From Victivallales bacterium (lineage in GTDB: Bacteria > Verrucomicrobiota > Lentisphaeria > Victivallales > JAADHT01), in assembly GCA_016930955.1 (NCBI GenBank), contig JAFGFR010000021.1, forward strand, positions 1 through 21,545: a stretch of DNA of 21,545 nt, given 5' to 3'. The notes beneath the pieces were generated by a model. The model was given only the letters and a program-made list of their open reading frames with translations, was not told where the DNA came from and ran no database searches. This document shows, piece after piece, positions 8,244 through 15,690 of the stretch. A program made the translations under genes and the position numbers. Position 1 is the first letter of the stretch. Each line of letters opens with the position of its first letter.

Positions 8244-8326
8244 AAATCGAAATCGAAATCGGGTCTCCAAATCGATACTGCGTCCGAATGGATAGGTGAT
8301 TGAAAAATGCTGATTCCGATTTCGAT
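8244..8326. repeat. AAATCG tandem repeat with inverted partner
   Basis: Three tandem AAATCG units occupy 8244-8261, and another AAATCG follows about ten bases later. ATCGAAATCGG (8252-8262) is perfectly complementary to CCGATTTCGAT (8316-8326), so an 11-base stem with a loop of about 53 bases is possible. Its role is unknown. Confidence 0.6.
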
Positions 8327-8374
8327 CACGACTACATAGAACCACGGCACACCACGGCCATTGCTTTATTTAGG

Positions 8375-8562
8375 GAGCCAATTTGCAAAACTACCCGTGG
8401 CCGCGCGGCTTGCCATTTTGGATGTGAAACCACGCTGATGCGGAAGCGGGCATACCTGTATGGTCTGTCCCGACCGCTTCGGGTATGCACCAGCCATTTC
8501 GCCGCACAGTCTGCCGCGCCTGCGCTCCCAACGCAGTTCACGCGGAGTTTTGAAACTGGCTC
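8375..8562. repeat. Composite palindromic element, copy B (188 nt)
   Basis: The left end GAGCCAATTTGCAAAACTAC, then CCGTGGCCGCGCGG, and the right end CACGCGGAGTTTTGAAAC, then TGGCTC, match the two halves of the short repeat family. Unlike the short copies, about 130 bases lie between the halves (8409-8538). That core contains GAAGCGG, GCATACC, CCGCTTC and GGTATGC in A-B-A'-B' order at 8443-8488, an arrangement compatible with a pseudoknot. No reading frame of interest is inside. It may be the full-length form of a non-autonomous element, with the short copies being internal deletions, or a short copy that received an insert. Confidence 0.75.
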
Positions 8563-8593
8563 TGGGATGACGGGATGCAATTGGCCCGATGGT

Positions 8594-8621
8594 TTGACAA
8601 TATGCGAAGGGAATGTAGATT
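8594..8621 (+). promoter_or_regulatory. Candidate sigma-70 promoter for pyrH
   Basis: TTGACA (8594-8599) is followed after 16 bases by TAGATT (8616-8621). The -35 is perfect and the -10 matches four of six positions. It would give a leader of about 20 bases carrying the GGAGG of pyrH. It sits just right of repeat copy B. Confidence 0.45.
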
Positions 8622-8647
8622 ATGCAGGTTTTTCCGGAGGATTTTTT

Positions 8648-9367
8648 ATGGGAACGTCTTTCAGCTACAGTCGTATTCTGCTCAAGATAAGCGGTGAGGC
8701 GTTGAAGGGTAATCTCGAGACCGGCTACGAGGCCGACGCTCTGGAGACAGTCGTCAGGCGTGTCGGTGAGGTGGTTGACGAGGGTGTAGAGACAGCCATG
8801 GTTGTTGGAGCCGGCAACATTTGGCGAGGTGTAATGGGAACCGGGCGGGGCATGGACAGGGTCACGGCGGACTACATGGGCATGCTCGCAACTGTCATGA
8901 ACGCCCTTTGCCTCAGAGATGCTTTCGAGGCCGCCGGATTCTCGGCGGAGGTGCAGACTTCCATCCCGATGGAGCCAGTAGCCGCCCGGTACGACCGGAG
9001 AGCCGCCGTGCAAGCTCTGGAGAACGGCAGGATCGTCATTTTTGCCGCCGGCACTGGAAGCCCATTCTTCACAACCGACACCACTGCATCGTTAAGGGCG
9101 CTGGAGATCGGGGCCGAGGCACTCTTCAAGGCGACAAAAGTTGACGGCATCTACAGTGCCGATCCGCTGAAGAACCCTTCAGCCACAAGATATCCAACCC
9201 TCACCTATGATCAGGCTCTGGCTGGGAAACTCGCAGTGATGGACTCCACAGCCTTCTCGATGTGCCGCGACAACCAGCTCCCGATAATAGTCTTCGATTT
9301 TTTTGAGGAAGGCAGCTTTGCCAGGGCACTCAATGGCGACACCACCTGCTCTACTCAGGTATCCTGA
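8648..9367 (+). CDS. pyrH: Uridylate kinase (UMP kinase)
   Basis: PyrH phosphorylates UMP to UDP and belongs to the amino acid kinase fold. The 239-residue length is typical. The N-terminal YSRILLKISGEALKG carries the phosphate-binding lysine and glycines. VVGAGNIWRG (57-66) is the next glycine-rich loop, and the C-terminal part contains ATKVDGIYSADP and FFTTDTTASLRALEIGAEAL, hallmarks of bacterial UMP kinases. The ATG at 8648 has GGAGG seven bases upstream. The frame extends upstream to 8300, but that part runs through the palindromic element and is unlikely to be translated. In many bacteria pyrH sits between tsf and frr; neither is present here. The enzyme acts in the cytoplasm and is usually essential. 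Confidence 0.97.
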   Translation: MGTSFSYSRILLKISGEALKGNLETGYEADALETVVRRVGEVVDEGVETAMVVGAGNIWRGVMGTGRGMDRVTADYMGMLATVMNALCLRDAFEAAGFSAEVQTSIPMEPVAARYDRRAAVQALENGRIVIFAAGTGSPFFTTDTTASLRALEIGAEALFKATKVDGIYSADPLKNPSATRYPTLTYDQALAGKLAVMDSTAFSMCRDNQLPIIVFDFFEEGSFARALNGDTTCSTQVS

Positions 9368-9650
9368 TCCTCTTCTTCTGGTTCACGGAGGTCAAGCTTG
9401 GGCGATGAAGCAGGCTTAGAACGTCAAAGGTCTGGGCGTTCGCACAACGATGACGGCGACGAGAACGGGGGACGATTCGAATTTACTCGTAATCCGTCCT
9501 CGTCGCCGCTCTCCTCAACCGAAGAATAGAGCCTTATATTCCACTTATGGGATGCTACTGATTTAGGTTGAAGAAAGCAAATCTTAACGAAGGGATGCAT
9601 TGGACTCTTGATCTTGTAGTGTTGCAGTGATTCCGTGCATGTGGTTAGGA
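9368..9650. other. 283-nt intergenic region with a long hairpin
   Basis: This lies between the convergent ends of pyrH and cobS. No gene is supported. The only structure seen is a long hairpin (9454-9508). The next 140 bases show no tRNA fold or promoter pair that I could recognise. Confidence 0.6.
9454..9508. repeat. Long inverted repeat between convergent pyrH and cobS
   Basis: CGGCGACGAGAACGG (9454-9468) pairs with CCGTCCTCGTCGCCG (9494-9508) at 14 of 15 positions. An inner ACGA/TCGT pair is possible as well. The loop is about 25 bases. Its place between convergent gene ends would suit bidirectional termination, but no T-tract follows on either strand, so a structured repeat is equally likely. 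Confidence 0.65.
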
Positions 9651-10493
9651 TCAGAGCAAAAGCAGCACCAGAGCGGCGGAAAATTCTGCGCTCTCGACAC
9701 AGGCGCCAAGAATATCCCCAGTGATCCCCCCGAGCATCCTGCGGGCCTCGTTCTCCCATAACAGCGCAAGCAGAACCATCGCCACGATCAGAAAAGCAAG
9801 CGACAAGAGGCCGACAAATATGGAAAAAAAACAGATGAAGGCCAATCCGGCACATACAGAAATGAAACTTGTCTCCCTGATCACCGTGGCGCCGGTGCCG
9901 CCTTCCCTCGCATAGACCCCTATCCTGGCCAGCACAAGCATCGAGAACCTTGCCGCCGCAGGGATCAGAAGGAGAATGGGCATGGCTGCGGCCAGAGCCC
10001 CGCATACCCCCCATTCGCTGCAGTGTCTCTGCAACAGAAGGAATACAAGCGTCGCCTTGCCGACAAGAAGCATACAGGCGGCTACTGCGGCCGAAGTCCC
10101 CAGATGAGGGTCCTTCATCACCTCCAGCCGTTTGGTCTTGTCGGCCCCGACCAGAGAGAATGCGTCGCAGGTATCGCAGAACCCGTCAATATGCAGACAT
10201 CGAGTGATCCAGGCCAAGGCGGCCACATAAAAAAACGCGCCGAGCAAATTTACCCCGTAGAAGGGTATTTCGGTGATCCACAAGTTATGACAGCAATGCC
10301 AGGTCCTGAATAAGCATAGGAGCATCCATGGCAGGGCGCACCCTGCCCCGATGGCAATGCCGCACAGGGGGAAAAAGGCCGCACACCGCCTCCACATGTC
10401 TCTGTCAGGTTCTATCCTGCCAACGGGGATACGCGTCAGAACGCCAAACGACAACAGCAAGGCTCCTACGGTCTTTTCCAGATTTGTCTCCAT
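9651..10493 (-). CDS. cobS: Adenosylcobinamide-GDP ribazoletransferase (cobalamin synthase)
   Basis: CobS is the membrane enzyme that joins adenosylcobinamide-GDP to alpha-ribazole to complete cobalamin. At 280 residues it is slightly longer than common homologues of about 250. Conserved features are TRIP (20-23), FFPLCGIAIGAG near 40-51, HIDGFCDTCDA (101-111) holding the acidic metal-binding residues, MKDPHLGTSA (126-135), and GGITGDILGA (255-264). Hydrophobic segments near 42-62, 78-98, 134-154, 165-188 and 210-245 fit a polytopic protein. The ATG has GGGAAGG six bases upstream. It lies 43 bases after the Nif3-like gene on the same strand, so it may be the last gene of a three-gene unit. 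No other cobalamin gene and no cobalamin riboswitch were seen, so salvage of imported precursors is one possibility. Confidence 0.95.
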   Translation of the reverse strand: METNLEKTVGALLLSFGVLTRIPVGRIEPDRDMWRRCAAFFPLCGIAIGAGCALPWMLLCLFRTWHCCHNLWITEIPFYGVNLLGAFFYVAALAWITRCLHIDGFCDTCDAFSLVGADKTKRLEVMKDPHLGTSAAVAACMLLVGKATLVFLLLQRHCSEWGVCGALAAAMPILLLIPAAARFSMLVLARIGVYAREGGTGATVIRETSFISVCAGLAFICFFSIFVGLLSLAFLIVAMVLLALLWENEARRMLGGITGDILGACVESAEFSAALVLLLL

Positions 10494-10536
10494 ATATTGC
10501 CTTCCCGGCGCCTTGTCGCGACAATGTCCGGCTGCC

Positions 10537-11361
10537 CTAGAGCCATCCGTATGGGCGGCCTTGTTGGAAAAACTCCAGTCTCATTCCAGGGCAGACTTTT
10601 TTCAGATGCCTGGCATAGGCGCCGATGCCGACTTCTTCCGACAACCGGTGCGAGGTTTCTATAACCGGGAAATCGGCATCCTTGGCGAAGGTCATGAAGA
10701 ACTCGTCCATTTCCCCACATATCCCGGCATTCGCTCCGTTGCGTATGACTTCAACCAGCCAATACAAATTGCCGCTCAATCCCATGCCGCCCCAGAGGAA
10801 GGCGACGCGGCTGATTTCGCGGTCGCGGTCGCCCACCACCCGCATGGGCCCGTCGAAACCAAGTCTGTCTCTCACATTTCCAGCCAAGCGGCCGAGAGTG
10901 GTCTTCGGCTCGACCGGGAATACGCTCTCCCAACCTTTGTCAAAGCATGGCGTGGAAAACCCCAACGTCTCATGAAAAACTTGAAAAAGACAATAACGGT
11001 CAAGCCCGTAATGGCACTGCAGAACGGTAAGGTTGTTGTCCTCGATGATTTCGCGACGGCGCCGGTTTGTGTGGAATGGCGGCTCCCCGGCTTCCGGTGC
11101 CGGATTCAGCCAGCGATAGGGCGGCAACTCGTGTTTGATGTTGAAGTAGATCGGCTCATGGCAAAGCACTACGTTGCACCCAATCTCCACCGCGCGCTCG
11201 AGGGATGCCACATCAGCCATCCAGACTATCAAAAGCCCATCCACCCGTGTCGAGACATCACCATTGGTGAAGCCGCCATCCGGCCAATGCATGTAGTCGC
11301 AGCCGATCAGCTGCTCCATCGGACGCAAAAGATCGCGGCATTTGTAGGCATGAGATCGCAT
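10537..11361 (-). CDS. Nif3-like (DUF34) putative dinuclear-metal protein
   Basis: The 274-residue protein resembles the Nif3/YbgI family, toroidal proteins with a two-metal centre whose biochemical role is unsettled. Visible matches are VDGLLIVWMADVASLERAVE near 40-59, NVVLCHEPIYF (63-73), CHYGLD (116-121), and ETSHRLSEEVG (235-245). Family members normally have a paired HH where this one reads H68-E69, so one metal ligand is changed; H117, D121, H238 and E242 could supply others. The ATG at 11361 has AGGAG nine bases upstream. Opening the frame earlier (11466) would run into the end of the GH2 gene without family similarity. It lies 67 bases after the GH2 gene and 43 before cobS. A divergent, possibly sugar-linked, Nif3 relative is the best guess. 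Confidence 0.75.
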   Translation of the reverse strand: MRSHAYKCRDLLRPMEQLIGCDYMHWPDGGFTNGDVSTRVDGLLIVWMADVASLERAVEIGCNVVLCHEPIYFNIKHELPPYRWLNPAPEAGEPPFHTNRRRREIIEDNNLTVLQCHYGLDRYCLFQVFHETLGFSTPCFDKGWESVFPVEPKTTLGRLAGNVRDRLGFDGPMRVVGDRDREISRVAFLWGGMGLSGNLYWLVEVIRNGANAGICGEMDEFFMTFAKDADFPVIETSHRLSEEVGIGAYARHLKKVCPGMRLEFFQQGRPYGWL

Positions 11362-11409
11362 TTCCAGTAACTCCTGTCTGTCTTTGTTTTTGTGATATTT
11401 CCCTGCGAA

Positions 11410-11428
11410 GCGGCCTTGCCGTGGCCGC
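11410..11428 (-). terminator. Hairpin directly after the GH2 stop codon
   Basis: On the minus strand GCGGCC, a seven-base loop and GGCCGC form a six-base stem beginning right after the TAG at 11431-11429. There is no T-run after it, so strong intrinsic termination is not expected. It could trim or protect the mRNA 3' end between the GH2 and Nif3-like genes. Confidence 0.35.
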
Positions 11429-13675
11429 CTACAATATGGCATCGGGGCCGACTGGCATGCCGGCATCGTCCTTCCGCTGCATGGACTCGGGGATTATCAG
11501 GATATCGGCCATTGTCGGACGGAAACCCTTGGTGTCCAACACCGTAATCCGGCAGTAGCCATAGTTGCCCTTCTCGAGTGAGCTGCGCAAAGAGTCGGCC
11601 CATATCGGGATTTCCATCTCGACGGTTTTCCCGGGTGCGCAGGCAAGCTTCACATCTCGGAACTGGCGCACCATGAACATCCATCCGCCACCACCATTCT
11701 GCTGTGTACGGAACACGCACTCTGAAAAATCGATCGAGTTGTAGTGGTTGGAAATATCGAATTTGATGGATTCCTGCCCTGTTTTCCATGACACCCTTGC
11801 CGGGAACCATACCGGGGAGAAGAGCTTGCGCAACGACCAGAAGGCCGGCTTGGGCAATAAATCGGCTGTGACCACCCCCCAATTGGCATCCTCTCCCCAA
11901 CGTGTCCAGCCCCATGGGTTGCCCTCAGCCCCCTTGCCCACCCCGCAGGAGAGCCATGGGAAATAGGCACCGCCGAGGCAGCTAGGGTCGTGGCGCATGT
12001 TGCCCCATTCGTTGTGCAGCCGCTCGTGGAAGACCGCCAGAGTGTCGCGTCCGGACAACGGGTCGACCTTCTCGTCCGCGATGGCAGAGAGATATGGCGA
12101 ATTGAGCAAGTCCGGCTCGTATGAGAAGATGCCGTATTCGGAGCTGAACCAGACACCCTTCCAGCCACGCTTAAGGGCCTGCTCGCGGGTTATCTCCACC
12201 ATGTCGCCTTCCCAGCTGTTGGGATTGAGTATCTTGCCCTTGTCACGGAACTCCTTCTGCAGTGCGAAGCTGTAGTGTATGTCGGCGATTTCGCCTACGC
12301 GCAACTCGAAGATGCCCTTGATCTTGTTTGCCGGCCCTGGCGGGGGGAACATGGTCGGTCGGCTCGGGTCAAGCCGATGGCAGAGCTGGTCATAGAGACG
12401 CAGGTGCTTCCAGCCGGCCTTGGCGACCTCGGCGGATTCCGGCATGTTCTCGTTGCCTACGCTCCAAACCATGACCGAAGGATGGTGGCGGTCGCGCCGT
12501 ATGCCGCCCTCGATCCGTGTCAGCGCCGGAGGCACCCACTCAGGATCATGTATGTAGTTGGTGCCCCAGTCGATCGGCAGCTCCTGCAACAAATAAAAAC
12601 CCATCTCGTCGCAGAGGTCCACGAAGTCGGGCGGCGACAAAAAATGTGTGCGCACCGCATTGACATTGGCCTTCTTCATCAAATCCATACTGCGCCGCAA
12701 CCATTCCTTAGGCGTATGCATTCCGTGCTCCGGATGAAAGGTAAGATGATTGACTCCGCGGAATTTGACGAAGTTTCCGTTGAGCTTTGCCCCCTCGGGC
12801 GAGAGGTCAAGCCGGCGGAAACCAGTCCGGTAGGCATGCACAAATGTCTCCTGCCCGGAAATATCAAGAGTTATCAGCACATCGTAGAGATTGGGGTGCT
12901 CGTCGTTCCACAACGCCGGTCGCCCGACTGAAAGAGCCACCTGATATTCCTCCTTTCCACGTTTGACTGGAATTTGCGCTGCGGAAACAACCGTGTCGTC
13001 AAGGACTATTTCAACATCCAAGCTCCCGGATACAGGATTGTCAATAATTATCGTTCCCGCAACAGACCCCTTGGCCAAAGACTCATCAAGGCTGGTGATG
13101 AGATGATAATCCCTGACGCATGTTTTCCCGACAGCGAACAGCCGCGCTCCCTGAGCCAGCCCGGCAAACTCAAGGGCATGGCGTGGCATGTCCATTTTTA
13201 CGAACTTGTGCTTACGGAACAACCGCACTGCGATTTCTGCGGGTTTGCCCGGCACCACTTTGCCGGTGACCTCGAACTCAACAGGGGTCAGCCCTGAACG
13301 GTGCGAGCCGAGTTTCTCACCATCGAGATAGAAGTCGCCTGCCGGATAGACGGCATCAAAACGAAGGAAAATTCGTTTCCCCGTCCAGCCGAGCGGGATT
13401 CGCGCTGTCTTGCGCAATACCGCACCGTCGTCTTCGGAGATATGGTCGAGTGACACCCGGTTCCAATTGGGGATGGGCTTGCCCTCAGCCTCCGGGTCGG
13501 CATAGAACACCTTGCCTGGCTGTCTGACAGAAATCCAGTTCCGGGGGTTCTCTACTATTGCCGCATCCTCGTCGAATGGATAGAACTTCACTTTCCATTT
13601 GCCGTCAAGGCACAGACTTCCACTCTGGGGCTCCGGGGTGAAACGAACAGACTCCAAACCGCTATGATTCTCCAT
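11429..13675 (-). CDS. Glycoside hydrolase family 2 protein (beta-galactosidase/glucuronidase type)
   Basis: This 748-residue enzyme has the GH2 layout: an N-terminal jelly-roll sugar-binding domain (about 20-175), an immunoglobulin-like domain (about 180-285), and a TIM barrel beginning near GVNHLTFHPEHGMHTP. The acid/base is E409 in VWSVGNENMPE and the nucleophile is probably E513 in WFSSEYGIFSYEP. A C-terminal beta-sandwich follows. GH2 enzymes cleave beta-linked galactose, glucuronic acid, mannose and related sugars with retention; the substrate cannot be read from sequence alone. No signal peptide is visible, so it would act in the cytoplasm on imported oligosaccharides. The start is the ATG at 13675; an in-frame TTG two codons earlier is possible. 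Ribosome binding looks weak (GGA). A promoter lies at 13720-13748. The Nif3-like gene and cobS follow on the same strand. Confidence 0.92.
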   Translation of the reverse strand: MENHSGLESVRFTPEPQSGSLCLDGKWKVKFYPFDEDAAIVENPRNWISVRQPGKVFYADPEAEGKPIPNWNRVSLDHISEDDGAVLRKTARIPLGWTGKRIFLRFDAVYPAGDFYLDGEKLGSHRSGLTPVEFEVTGKVVPGKPAEIAVRLFRKHKFVKMDMPRHALEFAGLAQGARLFAVGKTCVRDYHLITSLDESLAKGSVAGTIIIDNPVSGSLDVEIVLDDTVVSAAQIPVKRGKEEYQVALSVGRPALWNDEHPNLYDVLITLDISGQETFVHAYRTGFRRLDLSPEGAKLNGNFVKFRGVNHLTFHPEHGMHTPKEWLRRSMDLMKKANVNAVRTHFLSPPDFVDLCDEMGFYLLQELPIDWGTNYIHDPEWVPPALTRIEGGIRRDRHHPSVMVWSVGNENMPESAEVAKAGWKHLRLYDQLCHRLDPSRPTMFPPPGPANKIKGIFELRVGEIADIHYSFALQKEFRDKGKILNPNSWEGDMVEITREQALKRGWKGVWFSSEYGIFSYEPDLLNSPYLSAIADEKVDPLSGRDTLAVFHERLHNEWGNMRHDPSCLGGAYFPWLSCGVGKGAEGNPWGWTRWGEDANWGVVTADLLPKPAFWSLRKLFSPVWFPARVSWKTGQESIKFDISNHYNSIDFSECVFRTQQNGGGGWMFMVRQFRDVKLACAPGKTVEMEIPIWADSLRSSLEKGNYGYCRITVLDTKGFRPTMADILIIPESMQRKDDAGMPVGPDAIL

Positions 13676-13719
13676 TTTCAAATTCCGTTCATGTTGTTAG
13701 GAATATTCAACCATGCCAG

Positions 13720-13748
13720 ACTATAAAAGCAGGGAATATGGAATTCAA
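13720..13748 (-). promoter_or_regulatory. Sigma-70-type promoter for the GH2 gene
   Basis: On the minus strand TTGAAT (13748-13743) and TATAGT (13725-13720) are exactly 17 bases apart. Transcription would start near 13713 and give a leader of about 40 bases. It probably also serves the Nif3-like gene and cobS. Confidence 0.5.
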
Positions 13749-13897
13749 GAGCAGGATAGGTGGAAATGTTGTGTTTTCTATTCAGCGGTCATTGTCTGGA
13801 CTACCCATGCCCCTAAGCTAAACGTGAATCGCGATGAAGCATGGCTTGCAAAGTCTTGACTTAGGGAATATCTTTTTTGCAAGGACGGTGGGTTATC

Positions 13898-14323
13898 ATG
13901 ATCAGGCAGATGTGGTTTTTATCTCTGGTGTTGTTGCTAAGCGCCTGTTTCCGAGGGCAGCCTTTGGAATACCCATTCGAGGATGTTTCTTTGGCTTTGA
14001 AGGAGAAGCTGATCAAGGACAAGAAGGAGTTCGGCTATGTGGAGCCGGAGCTGTACGAGGAGCCGGGCTACATGTACCTGTACCAGGCGCGCAACATCAA
14101 TTTCTATCTCGTCCTGCAGACGACGATCAGGCTGAAGGAGGAGACGGAGAGCAGCTCGCAGATAATGATAAAGATGGTCGAGTTCAACCGCAGTTGGAAC
14201 TACACGTTGCAGCAGAAGAAGATGGAGGAGGAGATGCTCGAGGCCGTCAAGGAAAGGATGGGCAGCGGGAAGTGGGGGCCTCTACCGTGGGAGACGAAAT
14301 ACAAGAAGGACGAGAAGGAGTGA
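13898..14323 (+). CDS. Small predicted lipoprotein
   Basis: The protein is 141 residues with a clear lipoprotein signal: MIRQMWFLSLVLLLSAC, where C17 follows a standard LSA|C lipobox. The mature part is acidic to mixed-charge, with a FEDVSLALKEKL helix, a tyrosine-rich stretch (YEEPGYMYLYQARNINFYLV), and a lysine/glutamate-rich C-terminal helix that could be a coiled coil. I do not recognise a family. The ATG at 13898 is chosen over an in-frame TTG at 13877 because it begins the signal peptide and has GGTGG six bases upstream. A weak promoter candidate (TTGCAA, 17 bases, TATCTT) lies at 13846-13874. The next gene starts one base after its stop, so the two are translationally linked. It may be a membrane accessory to that gene, but this is inference. 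Confidence 0.75.
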   Translation: MIRQMWFLSLVLLLSACFRGQPLEYPFEDVSLALKEKLIKDKKEFGYVEPELYEEPGYMYLYQARNINFYLVLQTTIRLKEETESSSQIMIKMVEFNRSWNYTLQQKKMEEEMLEAVKERMGSGKWGPLPWETKYKKDEKE

Positions 14324-14324
14324 G

Positions 14325-15683
14325 ATGAGCTACAAGTCCTTCCGCGGGCTTTCGTTCAAGGGTGCCGGGGAGATACGGGATGCCCAGACGGCCATGCTCC
14401 GGACACACCTTTCGCATGTGCTGTCCGACTCAAGGTTCTACCGCGATGCCCTGAAGGGTGTCAAGCCCGACAGCATCGGAATGTCCGACCTTGTCGCTCT
14501 CCCAATGACCTCGAAGGACGATATCGAGGCCCGGGGCAAGGAATTCCAGGCATGTCCCGACAGCGACATAGTCGACATGGTTCACACCTCCGGGACGACC
14601 GGCGCGCCGGTGTATTTCGGATATTCAGAGAGCGACCTCGCCCGGCTGCAGTACAACGAGACCGAAGCGTTGTCGGCTGCAGGCATATCCAAGTCCGACA
14701 CGGTGCTTCTCACATGCACCATTGACCGCTGCTTCATCGCCGGGTTGGCATACTATCTCGGCTGCCGCGGGATAGGCGCCACGTCCGTGCGCAGCGGGAT
14801 AAGCACACTCGAGAGCCATCTGAGGCTGATCAGGGACCTGAGGCCCTCCGCGCTGATCGGTGTGCCATCCTTCCTGCTCTCGCTTGCGAAGTTCGCAAAA
14901 TCTTCCGGCATGACGCCGGAAAATGCCGGGGTCAAGAGGCTGGTATGCATAGGCGAGCCACTGTGGTCCGCTGAATTCCCCTCCGGCGGCGGCCATGAGC
15001 TTCACCCCACTCCGGTGTCGTCCATGCTGCAAAAAATGTGGGCCGCGAAGTGCTACTCGACCTATGCCTCCTCCGAGACTGCCAGCGCGTTCTGCGAGTG
15101 CGAGGTCCGCAACGGCGGGCATCTGATACCAGAGTTGTGCATCGTCGAGATAGTTGACGAGAACGGCACTGTTCTAGGCCCTGGCGAGCCCGGGGAGGTC
15201 GTGCTGACTCCGCTGCATGTCATGGCAATGCCCTTGGTGAGGTACCGCACCGGTGACGTTTCGTTCTTGATGGACGCCCCCTGCCCCTGCGGCAGGAATT
15301 CCCTGCGCCTCGGCCCGATAATCGGAAGAAAGAACCAGATGATCAAGTGCCAGGGCACCAAGTTCTACCCGAACGCGGTGTTCAACACGCTCGACAGTCT
15401 TGAATTCGTCAGGCTGTATCAGATCCAGATCATGCGGGATGCGCTCTCCGACAGCGTCAAGGTGGCGGTGGCGCTCTCCAATCCCGACAGGCTGCAGGAG
15501 GTCGCGCAGGCGTTGCGCGGAGCACTCAGGGTGAGGATCGAGGTCGAGGCGTGCGATCTCGACGATCTCAATGCCAGGGTCTCCCCAGCCGGCAGCAGGA
15601 AGCCGGTCAAACTTATCGAGCGACTACAGAAAGCTAATTTCAAAACTCCGCATGAACCACGTTATAAAGTTGGCTCTCAATAA
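14325..15683 (+). CDS. PaaK-like phenylacetate-CoA ligase family, adenylate-forming enzyme
   Basis: This 452-residue protein belongs to the AMP-binding superfamily, closest to the PaaK branch. HTSGTTGAPV (87-96) is the phosphate-binding loop. A CYSTYASSETAS motif corresponds to A5. RYRTGD (306-311), then the zinc-type CPCGR near 319-323, GRKNQMIKCQGTKFYP and the small C-terminal domain follow in the usual order. Such enzymes activate aryl or other carboxylic acids as AMP esters before forming thioesters. The substrate is unknown, and no phenylacetate degradation genes are nearby. AAGGAG lies about five bases before the ATG, which is one base after the lipoprotein stop. The last 15 residues before the final Q (ANFKTPHEPRYKVGS) are encoded by palindromic repeat copy C, so the native C-terminus has probably been extended by an element insertion. 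Confidence 0.88.
   Translation: MSYKSFRGLSFKGAGEIRDAQTAMLRTHLSHVLSDSRFYRDALKGVKPDSIGMSDLVALPMTSKDDIEARGKEFQACPDSDIVDMVHTSGTTGAPVYFGYSESDLARLQYNETEALSAAGISKSDTVLLTCTIDRCFIAGLAYYLGCRGIGATSVRSGISTLESHLRLIRDLRPSALIGVPSFLLSLAKFAKSSGMTPENAGVKRLVCIGEPLWSAEFPSGGGHELHPTPVSSMLQKMWAAKCYSTYASSETASAFCECEVRNGGHLIPELCIVEIVDENGTVLGPGEPGEVVLTPLHVMAMPLVRYRTGDVSFLMDAPCPCGRNSLRLGPIIGRKNQMIKCQGTKFYPNAVFNTLDSLEFVRLYQIQIMRDALSDSVKVAVALSNPDRLQEVAQALRGALRVRIEVEACDLDDLNARVSPAGSRKPVKLIERLQKANFKTPHEPRYKVGSQ
15632..15676. repeat. Palindromic repeat copy C inside the 3' end of the PaaK-like gene
   Basis: AATTTCAAAACTCCGC (left arm), then CCACG, and TTGGCTC (right arm) match the family. The left arm is nearly identical to copy D, while the right arm is worn and shortened. 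The coding frame of the PaaK-like gene passes right through it and stops eight bases after it, so it is translated. Confidence 0.75.
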
Positions 15684-15690
15684 GTTGAGC

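Larger units (their letters stand above)
8190..8647. other. 458-nt gene-free region with repeats, before pyrH
   Basis: No supportable gene lies here. It holds an AAATCG tandem repeat with a distant inverted partner (8244-8326), the composite palindromic element (8375-8562), and a candidate pyrH promoter (8594-8621). The pyrH reading frame is open back to 8300 through the repeat, but that extension has no protein-family character. Confidence 0.7.

Noticed and set aside
8300..8647. Upstream extension of the pyrH frame by 116 codons
   Set aside because: It is open only because it runs through the palindromic element. UMP kinases begin at about the ATG at 8648, which has a good GGAGG and a promoter just upstream.
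9454..9571. Small plus-strand reading frame (38 codons) across the hairpin
   Set aside because: It has no ribosome site and its sequence is dictated by the inverted repeat.
10351..11370. A 339-codon plus-strand frame across cobS start and the Nif3-like gene
   Set aside because: The minus strand carries conserved family motifs and ribosome sites; this frame has neither.
12275..12931. A 218-codon plus-strand frame inside the GH2 gene
   Set aside because: It lies opposite the GH2 catalytic domain with both catalytic glutamates, and shows no domain.
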